NCBI GenBank assembly: GCA_033764075.1
Contig: JANRJH010000016.1
Coordinates: forward strand, 15,800 to 79,799
DNA: 64,000 nucleotides
Origin: M3007 sp033764075
GTDB lineage: Bacteria > Bacteroidota > Bacteroidia > Chitinophagales > Saprospiraceae
Direction: 5' to 3'
Under the pieces are notes generated by a model. That model saw only the letters and a list, made by a program, of their open reading frames with translations, was not told the origin of the DNA and ran no database searches. The position numbers were made by a program, and so were the translations under genes. This document shows positions 1-8,171 of the stretch, piece after piece. Every line of letters starts with the position of its first letter. Position 1 is the first letter of the stretch.

Positions 1-35
1 ATTTGCATGATCATTGATGTGCAAAATCTCAGGCG

Positions 36-674
36 ATGACGCTCTCTTCCATTTGGTTTTTTTGTAAAAGGTACTGGTTTTATATGGCCTTGACGATCAT
101 TATTTTGCTTGCACTGCTAAGGCATTTAGGCAGTTGGCCTGCGGCGGCTTCACGGTCGCCGAGGTTTACGGAAGAGCCGGCATCCGGCGACGCCTCTTTG
201 CTGGGTGTGTTGGTTACCCCGGAGCAACCGGCCAAAGCCATGCCCCCCATTGGTGAGGATGCCGCCCGGGCATTTTTTCGACGGTTTGCGCCGGTTGCCG
301 TGTCGGAGCGAAAAAAATACGGCGTACCGGCAGCCGTCACCCTGGCGTACGCCTTTAGCAACAGCCATGCGGGTCAAAAAATGCCGGCACAACAGGCAAA
401 CAACTATTTTTCGCTGCCGTGTACGTCCGATTGGGAGGGAGATACCTTTGAACAGGAAGGGGTCTGTTTCCGACGCTATGAAACGGCGTGGGAGAGTTTT
501 CGCGATTTCAGCGTGTTCATGAGCAGCCAGGAATGGTATGGAGCGGTGCGCAGGCAATCCGGCAAGGATTGGAGGGGCTGGGTGAAAGCGCTGGAGCGGA
601 ACAGCGGACCGACCGCCGCTCATACGATGCAAGCGGTCATAGAACAATACGGTCTCGACGAGTTGGACCGTTAG
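36..674 (+). CDS. Membrane-anchored glucosaminidase-domain protein
   Basis: Predicted peptidoglycan hydrolase of the FlgJ/LytG glucosaminidase type, 212 residues. Residues about 15-33 form one hydrophobic segment that probably anchors the protein or acts as an uncleaved signal. The domain starts near residue 80 (AFFRRFAPVAVSERKKYGVP) and continues through the typical NNYFSLPC stretch and the FRRYETAWESFRDFSVFM stretch, which match the usual N(N)xFGIK and YxSxxeSwxDhsxfL signatures. An internal Met at 84 is an alternative start that would still keep the hydrophobic segment. The family cleaves the glycan between GlcNAc and MurNAc; here the domain call is from motifs only. The gene stands alone and a DUF4783 gene follows. 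Confidence 0.7.
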   Translation: MTLSSIWFFCKRYWFYMALTIIILLALLRHLGSWPAAASRSPRFTEEPASGDASLLGVLVTPEQPAKAMPPIGEDAARAFFRRFAPVAVSERKKYGVPAAVTLAYAFSNSHAGQKMPAQQANNYFSLPCTSDWEGDTFEQEGVCFRRYETAWESFRDFSVFMSSQEWYGAVRRQSGKDWRGWVKALERNSGPTAAHTMQAVIEQYGLDELDR

Positions 675-809
675 CGTGCCCGCCCGGACGCTTCATTAAT
701 CGGTTACGCTGCCTGATCTTTTGGGTTTTAACACCTGCTTAACACTAAACTGTGTCGTTTTTCAGTTACTGTTTGACACACGCTCGTCAAACACAAAGCA
801 ATGAAACCT

Positions 810-817
810 TACATTTG
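810..817 (+). promoter_or_regulatory. -7 promoter element TACATTTG
   Basis: Exact match to the Bacteroidetes -7 consensus TAnnTTTG, 21 nt before the ATG at 839. No TTG at the usual 19-20 nt spacing was found, so only the -7 half is supported. Confidence 0.5.
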
Positions 818-838
818 TTGCTGTACAACCTGAACACG

Positions 839-1228
839 ATGAAAAACGTACTGTTGATATTGTTATTTGCCCCGTTGATGGCTTGGACCGACCAGGGCAA
901 TCCCGGACTGGAGTCCATAAAAAGGGCGATTGGCGCGGGTGATGTGCCTGCCCTGAGCAGTTATTTCGCCGACAACGTTGAGATTTCCATTGCCGGGTCC
1001 GAACGTCTGTATCCAAAGGCCAAAGCCGGAGAAGTGGTTCGTGGTTTTTTCAACACCAACAAGCCTTCCGGCTTCAAACAGGTGCACCAGGGTGCCAGTC
1101 GTGAGAGCAGCGACCAATATTGCATAGGAAACCTGACGACCGAAAACGGCACCTACCGGGTCTATATTTACCTGAAAAACAGCGGAGACGAGGTCAACAT
1201 TCAAGAGTTGCGCTTCGATAAAGGGTAA
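839..1228 (+). CDS. DUF4783-type secreted protein
   Basis: 129 residues with a short signal peptide (MKNVLLILLFAPLMAWT). The mature part resembles the DUF4783 family of Bacteroidetes, an NTF2-like fold: ESIKRAIGAGDVPALSSYFADNVEISI near the start, the FF..NKPSGF centre, and a C-terminal YRVYIYLKNSGDEVNIQELRF strand pair. The start at 839 is chosen over an upstream ATG at 752 because it begins a clean signal peptide and follows a TACATTTG promoter element. The function of the family is unknown. It is followed by the THX ribosomal protein gene. Confidence 0.7.
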   Translation: MKNVLLILLFAPLMAWTDQGNPGLESIKRAIGAGDVPALSSYFADNVEISIAGSERLYPKAKAGEVVRGFFNTNKPSGFKQVHQGASRESSDQYCIGNLTTENGTYRVYIYLKNSGDEVNIQELRFDKG

Positions 1229-1256
1229 TTGGCTGTGCAAATTGATTGAAAGGCGC

Positions 1257-1264
1257 TATCTTTG
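1257..1264 (+). promoter_or_regulatory. -7 promoter element TATCTTTG before THX gene
   Basis: Exact TAnnTTTG match 65 nt before the THX ribosomal protein start. TTG trinucleotides at 1242 and 1246 lie too close and the one at 1229 slightly too far, so the -33 element is uncertain. Confidence 0.5.
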
Positions 1265-1329
1265 CGCCTCAAAATCACTAATCGCACCGGCAGGCATACC
1301 TCCGGTAGCCAATAACAAACTACAAACCA

Positions 1330-1458
1330 ATGGGTAAAGGAGATTTCAGGAGCAAACGCGGCAAGATCCGCCGCGGTTCCCACGGCAACAGCCGCCCCAA
1401 AAACGGCAAACTGCGCGCCGCCAAGCGGCAAGCCGCAGGTGTCAAAAAGTCCGCATAA
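1330..1458 (+). CDS. 30S ribosomal protein THX
   Basis: A 42-residue, strongly basic protein beginning MGKGDFRSKRGKIRRGSHG and ending in KKSA. It matches the small THX (S31e-like) ribosomal protein of Bacteroidetes and Thermus, which sits in the head of the 30S subunit: MGKGD, the K-(R)-GKI core, G-S-x-G-x-S-R-P-K. It is short enough to be missed by gene callers. Its stop codon lies inside the loop of the downstream terminator hairpin, so coding region and terminator overlap. A TATCTTTG promoter element lies 65 nt upstream. Confidence 0.85.
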   Translation: MGKGDFRSKRGKIRRGSHGNSRPKNGKLRAAKRQAAGVKKSA

Positions 1459-1472
1459 CAGCGGACTTTTTT
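1444..1472 (+). terminator. Intrinsic terminator of the THX gene
   Basis: Perfect 11-bp stem AAAAAGTCCGC / GCGGACTTTTT around a 6-nt loop that includes the THX stop codon, with the 3' arm ending in a T run. Confidence 0.85.
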
Positions 1473-1482
1473 AATCGGGTGC

Positions 1483-1513
1483 TTGCACGAAAAAAATAAG
1501 CGGTGTATCTTTG
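1483..1513 (+). promoter_or_regulatory. Promoter of tRNA-Gln
   Basis: TTG at 1483-1485 and TATCTTTG at 1506-1513 with a 20-nt spacer, a full match to the Bacteroidetes housekeeping promoter. The mature tRNA begins 27 nt downstream. Confidence 0.75.
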
Positions 1514-1539
1514 CCCCGCTTTTCCCGGAAAGGGGGTAT

Positions 1540-1610
1540 TGGTCCATGGTGTAACGGTAGCACAGCAGATTTTGGTTCTGTTTGTCAGGGTTCGAATCCT
1601 TGTGGACCAA
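1540..1610 (+). tRNA. tRNA-Gln (anticodon TTG)
   Basis: 71-nt cloverleaf. The acceptor stem is TGGTCCA (1540-1546) paired with TGGACCA (1603-1609), with discriminator A1610. The D-loop has GGTGTAACGGTAGCAC, the anticodon loop is TTTTGGT with anticodon TTG, and the T-arm is GTCAGGGTTCGAATCCTTG. The CCA end is not encoded. An exact promoter lies upstream and an intrinsic terminator directly downstream, so this is a single-gene transcription unit. Confidence 0.95.
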
Positions 1611-1611
1611 C

Positions 1612-1648
1612 AAAAAGGGACCGGCGCGAAACGCCGGTCCCTTTTCTT
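1612..1648 (+). terminator. Intrinsic terminator of tRNA-Gln
   Basis: 10-bp perfect stem GGGACCGGCG / CGCCGGTCCC with loop CGAAA, flanked by an A run and followed by TTTTCTT. Confidence 0.85.
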
Positions 1649-1668
1649 GTTGGATGCAAGCAACCCGG

Positions 1669-2313
1669 TTAGTTCCAGATCAGGCTGGATCGCCGGAAGT
1701 AGGCCGGCTTCATGCGCCAGGATTGGGGGTTGCCTTCGGGAATATCCGACACTTCCGGAATGGGTTGCCGGCTCAGGTCGTTCAGGTTGGCATCTATCTT
1801 ATGGGCCATGTCGTTGCTCCGCAGTTGGTCAAACGCCTGTTGAATGGTCAGGATCGCGGTTTCGATGTTGGGCAGGGGACGGTTGATGATCATTCGGATG
1901 ACCCCCATGGGGTCGATGATGAACGCGAGACGATCGAAGGATTTGACGGGGCGGCGGCCGGAGGCGATGCCATACAGGTTGGCAATCCGGAAGTCGAGGT
2001 CTTCGATCACCGGCGTCTTCAGGTAGATGCCCAGGTACCGGCGTGCTTTATCCGACCATGCGCTGTTGTGCTTGAGCGGTTCATTGCTCAGGGCGATGAA
2101 TTTGGTGTTGCGCTCGTCCAGCCAGCGTTCCTTTAAGGCCAGGAAAGCCGAATACATCTCCCAGGCAGAGGTGAAATTAGCCGGGTGGGCAAACAACACA
2201 CACCAGCAATTCCGGCAATATTGCGGAAAGTCAATCCGGCCTTTAGAGCTGGAGATGCTAAAGGTCGGGGCGAGATCGCCGACTTGCGGGAGACGAATGG
2301 TTTGGTCAGACAT
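1669..2313 (-). CDS. Peroxiredoxin-fold protein lacking the peroxidatic cysteine
   Basis: 214 residues aligning along its length with the 1-Cys/Prx6 class of AhpC/TSA peroxiredoxins: VGDLAPTFSISSSKGRIDF, VLFAHPANFTSA, FIALSNEPLKHNSAW, FIIDPMGVIRMII and a Prx C-terminal extension. In active members the HPADFTPVC loop carries the peroxidatic cysteine; here the corresponding position is Trp (FTSAW, codon TGG). Just upstream lies an unusual run YCRNCWCVLF with three cysteines (CxxCxC). Peroxidase activity by the normal mechanism is therefore unlikely. Divergent from the beta-mannosidase gene. Confidence 0.8.
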   Translation of the reverse strand: MSDQTIRLPQVGDLAPTFSISSSKGRIDFPQYCRNCWCVLFAHPANFTSAWEMYSAFLALKERWLDERNTKFIALSNEPLKHNSAWSDKARRYLGIYLKTPVIEDLDFRIANLYGIASGRRPVKSFDRLAFIIDPMGVIRMIINRPLPNIETAILTIQQAFDQLRSNDMAHKIDANLNDLSRQPIPEVSDIPEGNPQSWRMKPAYFRRSSLIWN

Positions 2314-2495
2314 AAGGCGACAGAATTCGGCTTCATCGGGCTCATAAACCGGTATACGAAGTACACCTGATTTCTGATTTGCAAATTTTCGCTCAAATTT
2401 AGCCTATTTCCAAATCTAACTGGGAAAAAGTAACAATTTTATTGCAAATGAGTTGAATTTGTGCCAAGTAATGAAATACGGGGGGAAGACTGCTT

Positions 2496-2503
2496 TACCT
2501 TTG
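2496..2503 (+). promoter_or_regulatory. -7 promoter element TACCTTTG before beta-mannosidase
   Basis: Exact TAnnTTTG match 22 nt before the ATG at 2526; no convincing -33 TTG at standard spacing. Confidence 0.5.
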
Positions 2504-2525
2504 GGCCAATCATTGTGTACCCGAC

Positions 2526-5042
2526 ATGCTCCGGAATTTTATTTGCTTAGCACTTGTGCTGATAGTTATGCCCATTCACACCCAAACCATGCAGGCGCCG
2601 CGCTACACCGCGCTCACCGGCAATTGGTCGTTCCGGCAAGCCCATGAAGGCGCCTGGCTTCCGGTTACATTGCCCGTCAGCACACACACCGCCCTGCTTC
2701 AGCACGGTCTGATTGAAGACCCCTTTTACCGCGACAACGAGATGAAGCTGCAGTGGATTGAGCAACAGGACTGGGAGTATCAGTGCACCTTCGAAGTGTC
2801 GGGGCCCGACCTGCAACACCGCCATCTGGAAATGGTATTCAAGGGACTGGATACCTATGCGCAGATTTTTTTGAACGACAGCCTGATCCTGGAAACCGAC
2901 AACATGTTCCGGACCTGGAAGGCCGATGTGAAACCTTTTTTGCGCGAAGGAACAAACCACCTGCACATCTACTTCGAAAGTCCGATCAAAAAAATGCAGC
3001 CGACCTGGGACGCCATGGGCTACGAGCTCCCCGGCGGCATCCGAACCCTGACGCGCAAAGCGCAGTTTCATTACGGTTGGGATTGGGGGCCCCGTTTCGT
3101 TGGCAGTGGAATACTCAAAGCGCCTGAATTGCTGGCGTGGGACGACCTGCTGCTCGAAGACGTGCATGTGGACCTTCGCACCCTGGAAAACAACCGTGCC
3201 CGCATGGTGATTCGCTTTCGGTATCAGGCCGATTTTGAAGGAAAGGTGTCCCTCATCTCCCGCGAAAACAAACGCAAAACCATTGAAGACCGGTACTTCT
3301 ACCCCGGTGTGCACGAAGACTCCATGACCTTTGACATTCCGGATCCCCGCCTCTGGTGGTGCAACGGGATGGGTGAGCCTTATCTGTACGACGTCAACTT
3401 TGAAGTAAAAAGGGGCGTAAAAACCATAGAGAGTACCGATGTGCGTTTTGGCATCCGTACCATTGAGTTGGTTACAGAGCCCGATGGCGATGGAACCACC
3501 TTCTACTTTCGCCTCAATGGAAAACCCGTTTTTGCCAAAGGCGCCAACCTCATTCCGCTGGACATCTTTCAGGATCGGGTGACCCCTGCCCGGTACCGGC
3601 AGATCATCGACGCTACCCTGGGGGCCAACATGAACATGTTGCGCGTTTGGGGCGGCGGCATTTACGAGGACGAACTCTTTTATCAGCTGTGCGACGCCAA
3701 AGGAATCCTCGTCTGGCAGGATTTTATGTTCGCCTGCGCCATGTACCCCGGAAATGGTACTTTTCTTAAAAATGCAGCCGCAGAAGCATACGAACAAGTG
3801 GAACGCCTCCGCAAACACCCGTGCATCGCGCTGTGGTGCGGAAACAACGAAAACAACGAAGCCTGGCACAACTGGGGATGGCAAATGGCGCTCACCGAAG
3901 CGCAGCGGCAAACCATGTGGCGGGATTACCAGACCCTTTTCCAGGAACTGCTGCCCACCTACGTAGGCAACCACGCGCTCGGCGTACCTTACTGGGAAAG
4001 CTCACCCCTTTACGGCCGCATGAACCCCAAATCCATGCGGGAAGGCGACGCCCACTACTGGGGGGTGTGGCACGATGAAGAACCCTTCGAGGTGCTCAAC
4101 CACAAGGTGCCTCGTTTCATGAGTGAGTTCGGGTTTCAGTCCTTCCCGTCCTGGGAAACCATTGAGTCGTTCACCTTGCCTGAAGACCGGCGCCTCGACA
4201 GCCCGGTGATGCTCAACCACCAAAAACACCCGCGCGGCAATGCCCTCATCGCCCGATACATGAAACGCGATCTGAACGTGCCGGCGGACTTCGAATCTTT
4301 TGTCTACCTCAGCCAGGTGCTTCAGGCCGACGGCATGCGCCTCGGCCTGGAAGCCCATCGCCGGAACAAGCCCTACTGCATGGGTACTCTGTACTGGCAA
4401 TTGAACGACGTGTGGCCTGCCGCTTCCTGGTCGAGCATCGACTGTACGGGTCGGTGGAAAGCGCTCCACTATGCGGTGCGCGACGCGTTCAGCCCGGTGG
4501 CGGTGTTGCCGCTGGCAGAAGAAAACCGCTTCGCCGTGTACGCTGTTTCCGACAGGACGGATACCGTAGCCGCCCGGCTGACCGTGCGCCTCATGACCTT
4601 CGACGGTGACGTGCGGGACGAGATCCGGATAGACAGCATACGCCTGACCCCAGATTCTGCCCGCTTGCTGATCGAAAGACCACTGGACACATGGGCGGGA
4701 AAAAAACGATCCAACCTGCTCGCCCAGTGCATACTGGAAAGCCTGGACGGGAAAGTCCTGCACCAGCGCCTGGCGTATTTCCTGCCTGCCCAAAAACAGG
4801 ATTTGCCGGAAACGGTCGTTGCCCTGGAGCATGAAAAAACCGACGAGGGATGGCTCATCACGGTGCGCAGCAAACAATTGGCCCGAAAAGTATACCTTCG
4901 CAGTAGTGTAGGCGGCTCATTTAGCGACAACTACTTTGACCTCCTGCCCGGTGTAGCCCATCAGGTGCTTTTTCGACCGGATCAACCCGGCCCGACGAAA
5001 CCCGACTTTCGGGTAGTCAGCCTCGTGGATGCTATGCCTTGA
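2526..5042 (+). CDS. Beta-mannosidase, glycoside hydrolase family 2
   Basis: 838 residues with an N-terminal signal peptide (MLRNFICLALVLIVMPIHTQ), so periplasmic or outer-membrane located. Order: jelly-roll sugar-binding domain (about 30-220), immunoglobulin-like domain (220-320), TIM barrel (320-640), C-terminal beta domains. The acid/base region WCGNNENNEAW (about residue 438) and the nucleophile region MSEFGFQSFPSWE (about 538) are present, as are MLRVWGGGIYEDELFY and GTLYWQLNDVWPAASWSSID, all typical of beta-mannosidases rather than beta-galactosidases. The length is normal. It removes non-reducing beta-mannose from mannan or N-glycan fragments. No SusC/D pair or other polysaccharide-utilisation genes lie nearby. 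Confidence 0.92.
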   Translation: MLRNFICLALVLIVMPIHTQTMQAPRYTALTGNWSFRQAHEGAWLPVTLPVSTHTALLQHGLIEDPFYRDNEMKLQWIEQQDWEYQCTFEVSGPDLQHRHLEMVFKGLDTYAQIFLNDSLILETDNMFRTWKADVKPFLREGTNHLHIYFESPIKKMQPTWDAMGYELPGGIRTLTRKAQFHYGWDWGPRFVGSGILKAPELLAWDDLLLEDVHVDLRTLENNRARMVIRFRYQADFEGKVSLISRENKRKTIEDRYFYPGVHEDSMTFDIPDPRLWWCNGMGEPYLYDVNFEVKRGVKTIESTDVRFGIRTIELVTEPDGDGTTFYFRLNGKPVFAKGANLIPLDIFQDRVTPARYRQIIDATLGANMNMLRVWGGGIYEDELFYQLCDAKGILVWQDFMFACAMYPGNGTFLKNAAAEAYEQVERLRKHPCIALWCGNNENNEAWHNWGWQMALTEAQRQTMWRDYQTLFQELLPTYVGNHALGVPYWESSPLYGRMNPKSMREGDAHYWGVWHDEEPFEVLNHKVPRFMSEFGFQSFPSWETIESFTLPEDRRLDSPVMLNHQKHPRGNALIARYMKRDLNVPADFESFVYLSQVLQADGMRLGLEAHRRNKPYCMGTLYWQLNDVWPAASWSSIDCTGRWKALHYAVRDAFSPVAVLPLAEENRFAVYAVSDRTDTVAARLTVRLMTFDGDVRDEIRIDSIRLTPDSARLLIERPLDTWAGKKRSNLLAQCILESLDGKVLHQRLAYFLPAQKQDLPETVVALEHEKTDEGWLITVRSKQLARKVYLRSSVGGSFSDNYFDLLPGVAHQVLFRPDQPGPTKPDFRVVSLVDAMP

Positions 5043-5063
5043 ACAACAAATCAACCTTGTTTC

Positions 5064-6716
5064 ATGATGGACAAGCCCTGGCTTCAACACTATCCGCCCG
5101 GTGTACCGGCACACATCAACCCCGACGACTTCCCGACCGTACTTTCCATGGTGGCGCGCAGCACCACCCGTTATTCCAATTTGCCGGCTTTTATCAGCAT
5201 GGGCAAAAGCATGACATTTGCAGAGTTGGATCGGCAAAGCCGGGCTTTCGGCGCGTTTCTGCAATCGAGCGGACTGGCGCCGGGGGATCGCATTGCCCTG
5301 ATGATGCCCAATTTGCTGCAGTATCCGGTTGCGCTGCTGGGCGCCCTGCACGCCGGATTGGTGGTTGTCAACACCAATCCTTTGTACACCCCGCGCGAAA
5401 TGCGCCATCAGTTCATCGACTCGGGCGCCAAAGCCATCGTGATCGCCGAAAATTTTGCAGCCAACCTGCAGCAGGTGCTTCCCGACACCAACATCCAAAC
5501 GGTGATCACCACCTCCATCGGTGAGATGCTGGGGCTGAAAGGTTGGATTGTCAACCTCGTGGTGCGGTGGAAAGGCATGGTGCCCAAATTCGTGCTGCCG
5601 GGCGCTGTGCCGTTCAGCCAGGCCGTGGCCAAGGGGAAAACACTCAAGTTGCAGCCGGTGGAAACCCGGCCCGACGACGTCATCATCCTCCAGTACACCG
5701 GCGGCACCACCGGCGTAGCCAAAGGGGCGATGCTGACCAACCGGAATCTGGTGGCCAATATGCTCCAGATCAGGGCCATCATGATGCCGCACCTGAAGGA
5801 GGCCGAAGAAACGGCCCTTTGCCCGCTGCCCCTCTACCACATCTTTGCTTTCACGGTCAACTGCCTGGCCATTATGAGCATCGGCGGGCGAAACATCCTC
5901 ATCGTGAATGCCCGCGACCTCAAGGCGCTCATAAAGGATTGGCGCAAGTACCGCCCCAGCCTGGTAACCGGCGTCAATACACTGTTCAACGGTTTACTGA
6001 ACAACAGCGATTTCAAAACGCTGGATTTTTCCTCCCTGAAAATTTGCGTAGCCGGCGGCATGGCCCTCCAGCGCGCCGTGGCCGAGCGCTGGCAACAGGC
6101 AACCGGATGCCGGCTGGCGGAAGGTTACGGCATGACGGAGTCCAGTCCGGTCATTTCCTGCAACCCCTTCGACGCCGGCATGCGCATCGGCACCATCGGC
6201 ATGCCGGTGCCCTCCACCGATGTGCGGATTGTAAACGACCAGGGACAACCGCTTCCGCAGGGCGAAACGGGTGAAATCCAGTGCAAGGGTCCACAGGTCA
6301 TGAAAGGGTACTGGAACCGGCCGGAGGCAACAGCCGAAGTGATCAACCCGGAGGGATGGCTGAGCACGGGTGACGTTGGGTTGATGCACCCCGATGGTTA
6401 CTTCCAGATCGTTGACCGTAAAAAAGATATGATCCTGGTGTCCGGTTTCAACGTATACCCCAATGAAATTGAAGATGTGGTCATCACCCACCCCAAAGTG
6501 CTGGAGGTGGCTGCTTTGGGTGTGCCGGACGAAAAATCCGGGGAAGCCGTCAAGGTATTTATCGTGAAAAAAGATCCGTCGCTCACCGAAAAGGAAGTCA
6601 TTGAGCATTGCAAGGCCAACCTGACCGGGTACAAAGTGCCCAGACAAGTGGAGTTCAGAAGTGAGTTGCCCAAGACCAACGTGGGTAAAATCCTGCGGCG
6701 GGCGCTGCGCGATTGA
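5064..6716 (+). CDS. Long-chain fatty-acid--CoA ligase (FadD-like)
   Basis: 550-residue adenylate-forming enzyme of the AMP-binding superfamily. The P-loop motif YTGGTTGVAKGAM is near residue 213, the A5 motif GYGMTESSPV near 355, the hinge GDVGLMHPDGYFQIVDRKKDMI near 440-460, and the C-terminal catalytic lysine region PKTNVGKILRRALRD at the end. Overall it matches bacterial FadD (activation of long-chain fatty acids for beta-oxidation or lipid synthesis). Two consecutive Met codons at 5064 and 5067 give near-equal starts. It lies 21 nt after the beta-mannosidase, probably by chance rather than function. Confidence 0.88.
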   Translation: MMDKPWLQHYPPGVPAHINPDDFPTVLSMVARSTTRYSNLPAFISMGKSMTFAELDRQSRAFGAFLQSSGLAPGDRIALMMPNLLQYPVALLGALHAGLVVVNTNPLYTPREMRHQFIDSGAKAIVIAENFAANLQQVLPDTNIQTVITTSIGEMLGLKGWIVNLVVRWKGMVPKFVLPGAVPFSQAVAKGKTLKLQPVETRPDDVIILQYTGGTTGVAKGAMLTNRNLVANMLQIRAIMMPHLKEAEETALCPLPLYHIFAFTVNCLAIMSIGGRNILIVNARDLKALIKDWRKYRPSLVTGVNTLFNGLLNNSDFKTLDFSSLKICVAGGMALQRAVAERWQQATGCRLAEGYGMTESSPVISCNPFDAGMRIGTIGMPVPSTDVRIVNDQGQPLPQGETGEIQCKGPQVMKGYWNRPEATAEVINPEGWLSTGDVGLMHPDGYFQIVDRKKDMILVSGFNVYPNEIEDVVITHPKVLEVAALGVPDEKSGEAVKVFIVKKDPSLTEKEVIEHCKANLTGYKVPRQVEFRSELPKTNVGKILRRALRD

Positions 6717-6721
6717 AAAAA

Positions 6722-7204
6722 CTAAGCGCGATCTTCATTGTGCGTTCGCCAGATACTGATCAGCAGTCTGCCGGCCAGTACGGGGGCTGAGATGATGCTG
6801 CCGGCTGCGAAAAAGATCATTTCGTTCCACAGGTACTCCTCCATCGCCCGGCGTTCCACTGGCGGCAGGTGTCCGGTGATCGCCGACCAGGTCTGCTCTT
6901 CCACGTAGGTCATGAAGCCGTTCAGCCCTTGTACCAGCGCAAAGGTGGCCGGTATAAGCAAGATGATGATGATGAATTTGAGCACCTGACGGCTGGCCAG
7001 AAAGGTATGCGGCAATAGAAACAGATAACGCGACAGGGTGACCAGCACAACGATGTAGAGGATGTTCCACGATTCGAATGGCCAAACGCGCATGCTTTTG
7101 TGAATGGGGTAAAGGACCGCTGCAATGATGAGGCCGGTAGCGATCCAGCCGATCAGTTCAACCAGCAGCAGCAATTGTGTCTTTCGATTCATAGAAATTG
7201 CCAT
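6722..7204 (-). CDS. Hypothetical membrane protein, four predicted TM segments
   Basis: 160 residues with hydrophobic helices at about 10-32, 48-66, 75-98 and 130-150, ending in the charged tail RTHNEDRA. A second Met five codons in (MNRKTQ) is a possible start. I recognise no family. It is convergent with the acyl-CoA ligase (5 nt apart) and divergent from tatC. Confidence 0.55.
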   Translation of the reverse strand: MAISMNRKTQLLLLVELIGWIATGLIIAAVLYPIHKSMRVWPFESWNILYIVVLVTLSRYLFLLPHTFLASRQVLKFIIIILLIPATFALVQGLNGFMTYVEEQTWSAITGHLPPVERRAMEEYLWNEMIFFAAGSIISAPVLAGRLLISIWRTHNEDRA

Positions 7205-7271
7205 CGGGCAAAGAACGTGGTTTTTACCCCCGGGTTCACAATAAAAAGAACTTTTACCCGATGTAACATTT

Positions 7272-7279
7272 TACATTTG
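7272..7279 (+). promoter_or_regulatory. -7 promoter element TACATTTG before tatC
   Basis: Exact TAnnTTTG match 31 nt before the tatC start; no clear -33 TTG. Confidence 0.5.
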
Positions 7280-7310
7280 TAGGGTCTAATCAATCAAGCA
7301 ACCAGCAAAC

Positions 7311-8171
7311 ATGCCTTTGGATCAGCAATACGTGCGGGAAAACGCGCCGGCAGAAAAGGAAATGACCTTTTTTGAACACATAGCCGAGTTGCGTACCCAC
7401 ATTTTACGCGCCTTTCTGGCCGTCGCCGTTTTTGGCGGCATTTTTCTGACCAATAAACATTTCGTCTTTGACACGCTGATTTTCGGGCCACGAAACGAAA
7501 ACTTTCCGACGTACCGGCTGATGTGTTCGGCATCCCATGCCTTGGGGTGGGGTGAAAAAATGTGCTTCAAACCGGTCAAGTTCGACATCATCACCCGTCA
7601 GTTGGGCGAGGTACTCATGCAGCACCTGTACGTGTCGTTCTGGCTGGGGCTCATCTGCGCGTTCCCTTTTGTGTTCTGGGAGTTTTGGCGCTTTATCCGT
7701 CCGGGATTGCTGGAGGGAGAGCGCCATGCTGTCCGCGGGGTGGTGTTCAAATGCACCGTCCTGTTTTTATTGGGTGTGTGTTTCGGTTATTTCATCATTG
7801 CGCCGTTTTCCATCAACTTTTTGGCGGGGTACTCGCTCGACGGGGCGGTGACGGCGCCTACCCTGTCGTCGTACGTGACGTACATGACCATGTTCACCAT
7901 TCCGATGGGGTTGGTTTTCGAGATGCCGATTGTCGTGTACTTCCTGGCCCGGGTGGGGGTGATTGGGCCTAAGTTCATGCGTTCCTCCCGCCGCTACGCG
8001 GCCGTGGTCATCCTGATTGTAGCGGCCATCATTACGCCACCGGATATGGTATCGCAAATCCTGGTTTTTATCCCGTTGTACGGCCTGTACGAGTTCAGTA
8101 TTTTGGTTGCCGACAGGGTCCGGAAGCAGCAATTGAAGGCGCTTGAAGAAAAAAGTCAGGTCCTGACCTGA
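7311..8171 (+). CDS. tatC: Sec-independent protein translocase TatC
   Basis: 286 residues. The cytoplasmic N-terminus carries the conserved MTFFEHIAELRTHILRAF (signal-peptide recognition, E-x-x-x-H-x-x-E-L-R), followed by six TM helices and the central FPFVFWEFWRFIRPGL motif with its conserved F-x-x-P-G-L. A C-terminal ITPPDMVSQ motif is also present. It carries a Bacteroidetes-style insertion of about 50 residues in the first periplasmic loop (FGPRNENFPTYRLMC...). TatC forms the twin-arginine translocase core with TatA; no tatA lies in this window. Its 3' end overlaps the convergent ppgK-like gene by 16 nt. Confidence 0.93.
   Translation: MPLDQQYVRENAPAEKEMTFFEHIAELRTHILRAFLAVAVFGGIFLTNKHFVFDTLIFGPRNENFPTYRLMCSASHALGWGEKMCFKPVKFDIITRQLGEVLMQHLYVSFWLGLICAFPFVFWEFWRFIRPGLLEGERHAVRGVVFKCTVLFLLGVCFGYFIIAPFSINFLAGYSLDGAVTAPTLSSYVTYMTMFTIPMGLVFEMPIVVYFLARVGVIGPKFMRSSRRYAAVVILIVAAIITPPDMVSQILVFIPLYGLYEFSILVADRVRKQQLKALEEKSQVLT

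Noticed and set aside
2547..3974. 475-codon open frame on the minus strand of the beta-mannosidase gene
   Set aside because: Shadow of a GC-rich coding region; the plus-strand product has complete GH2 motifs and the antisense product matches nothing.
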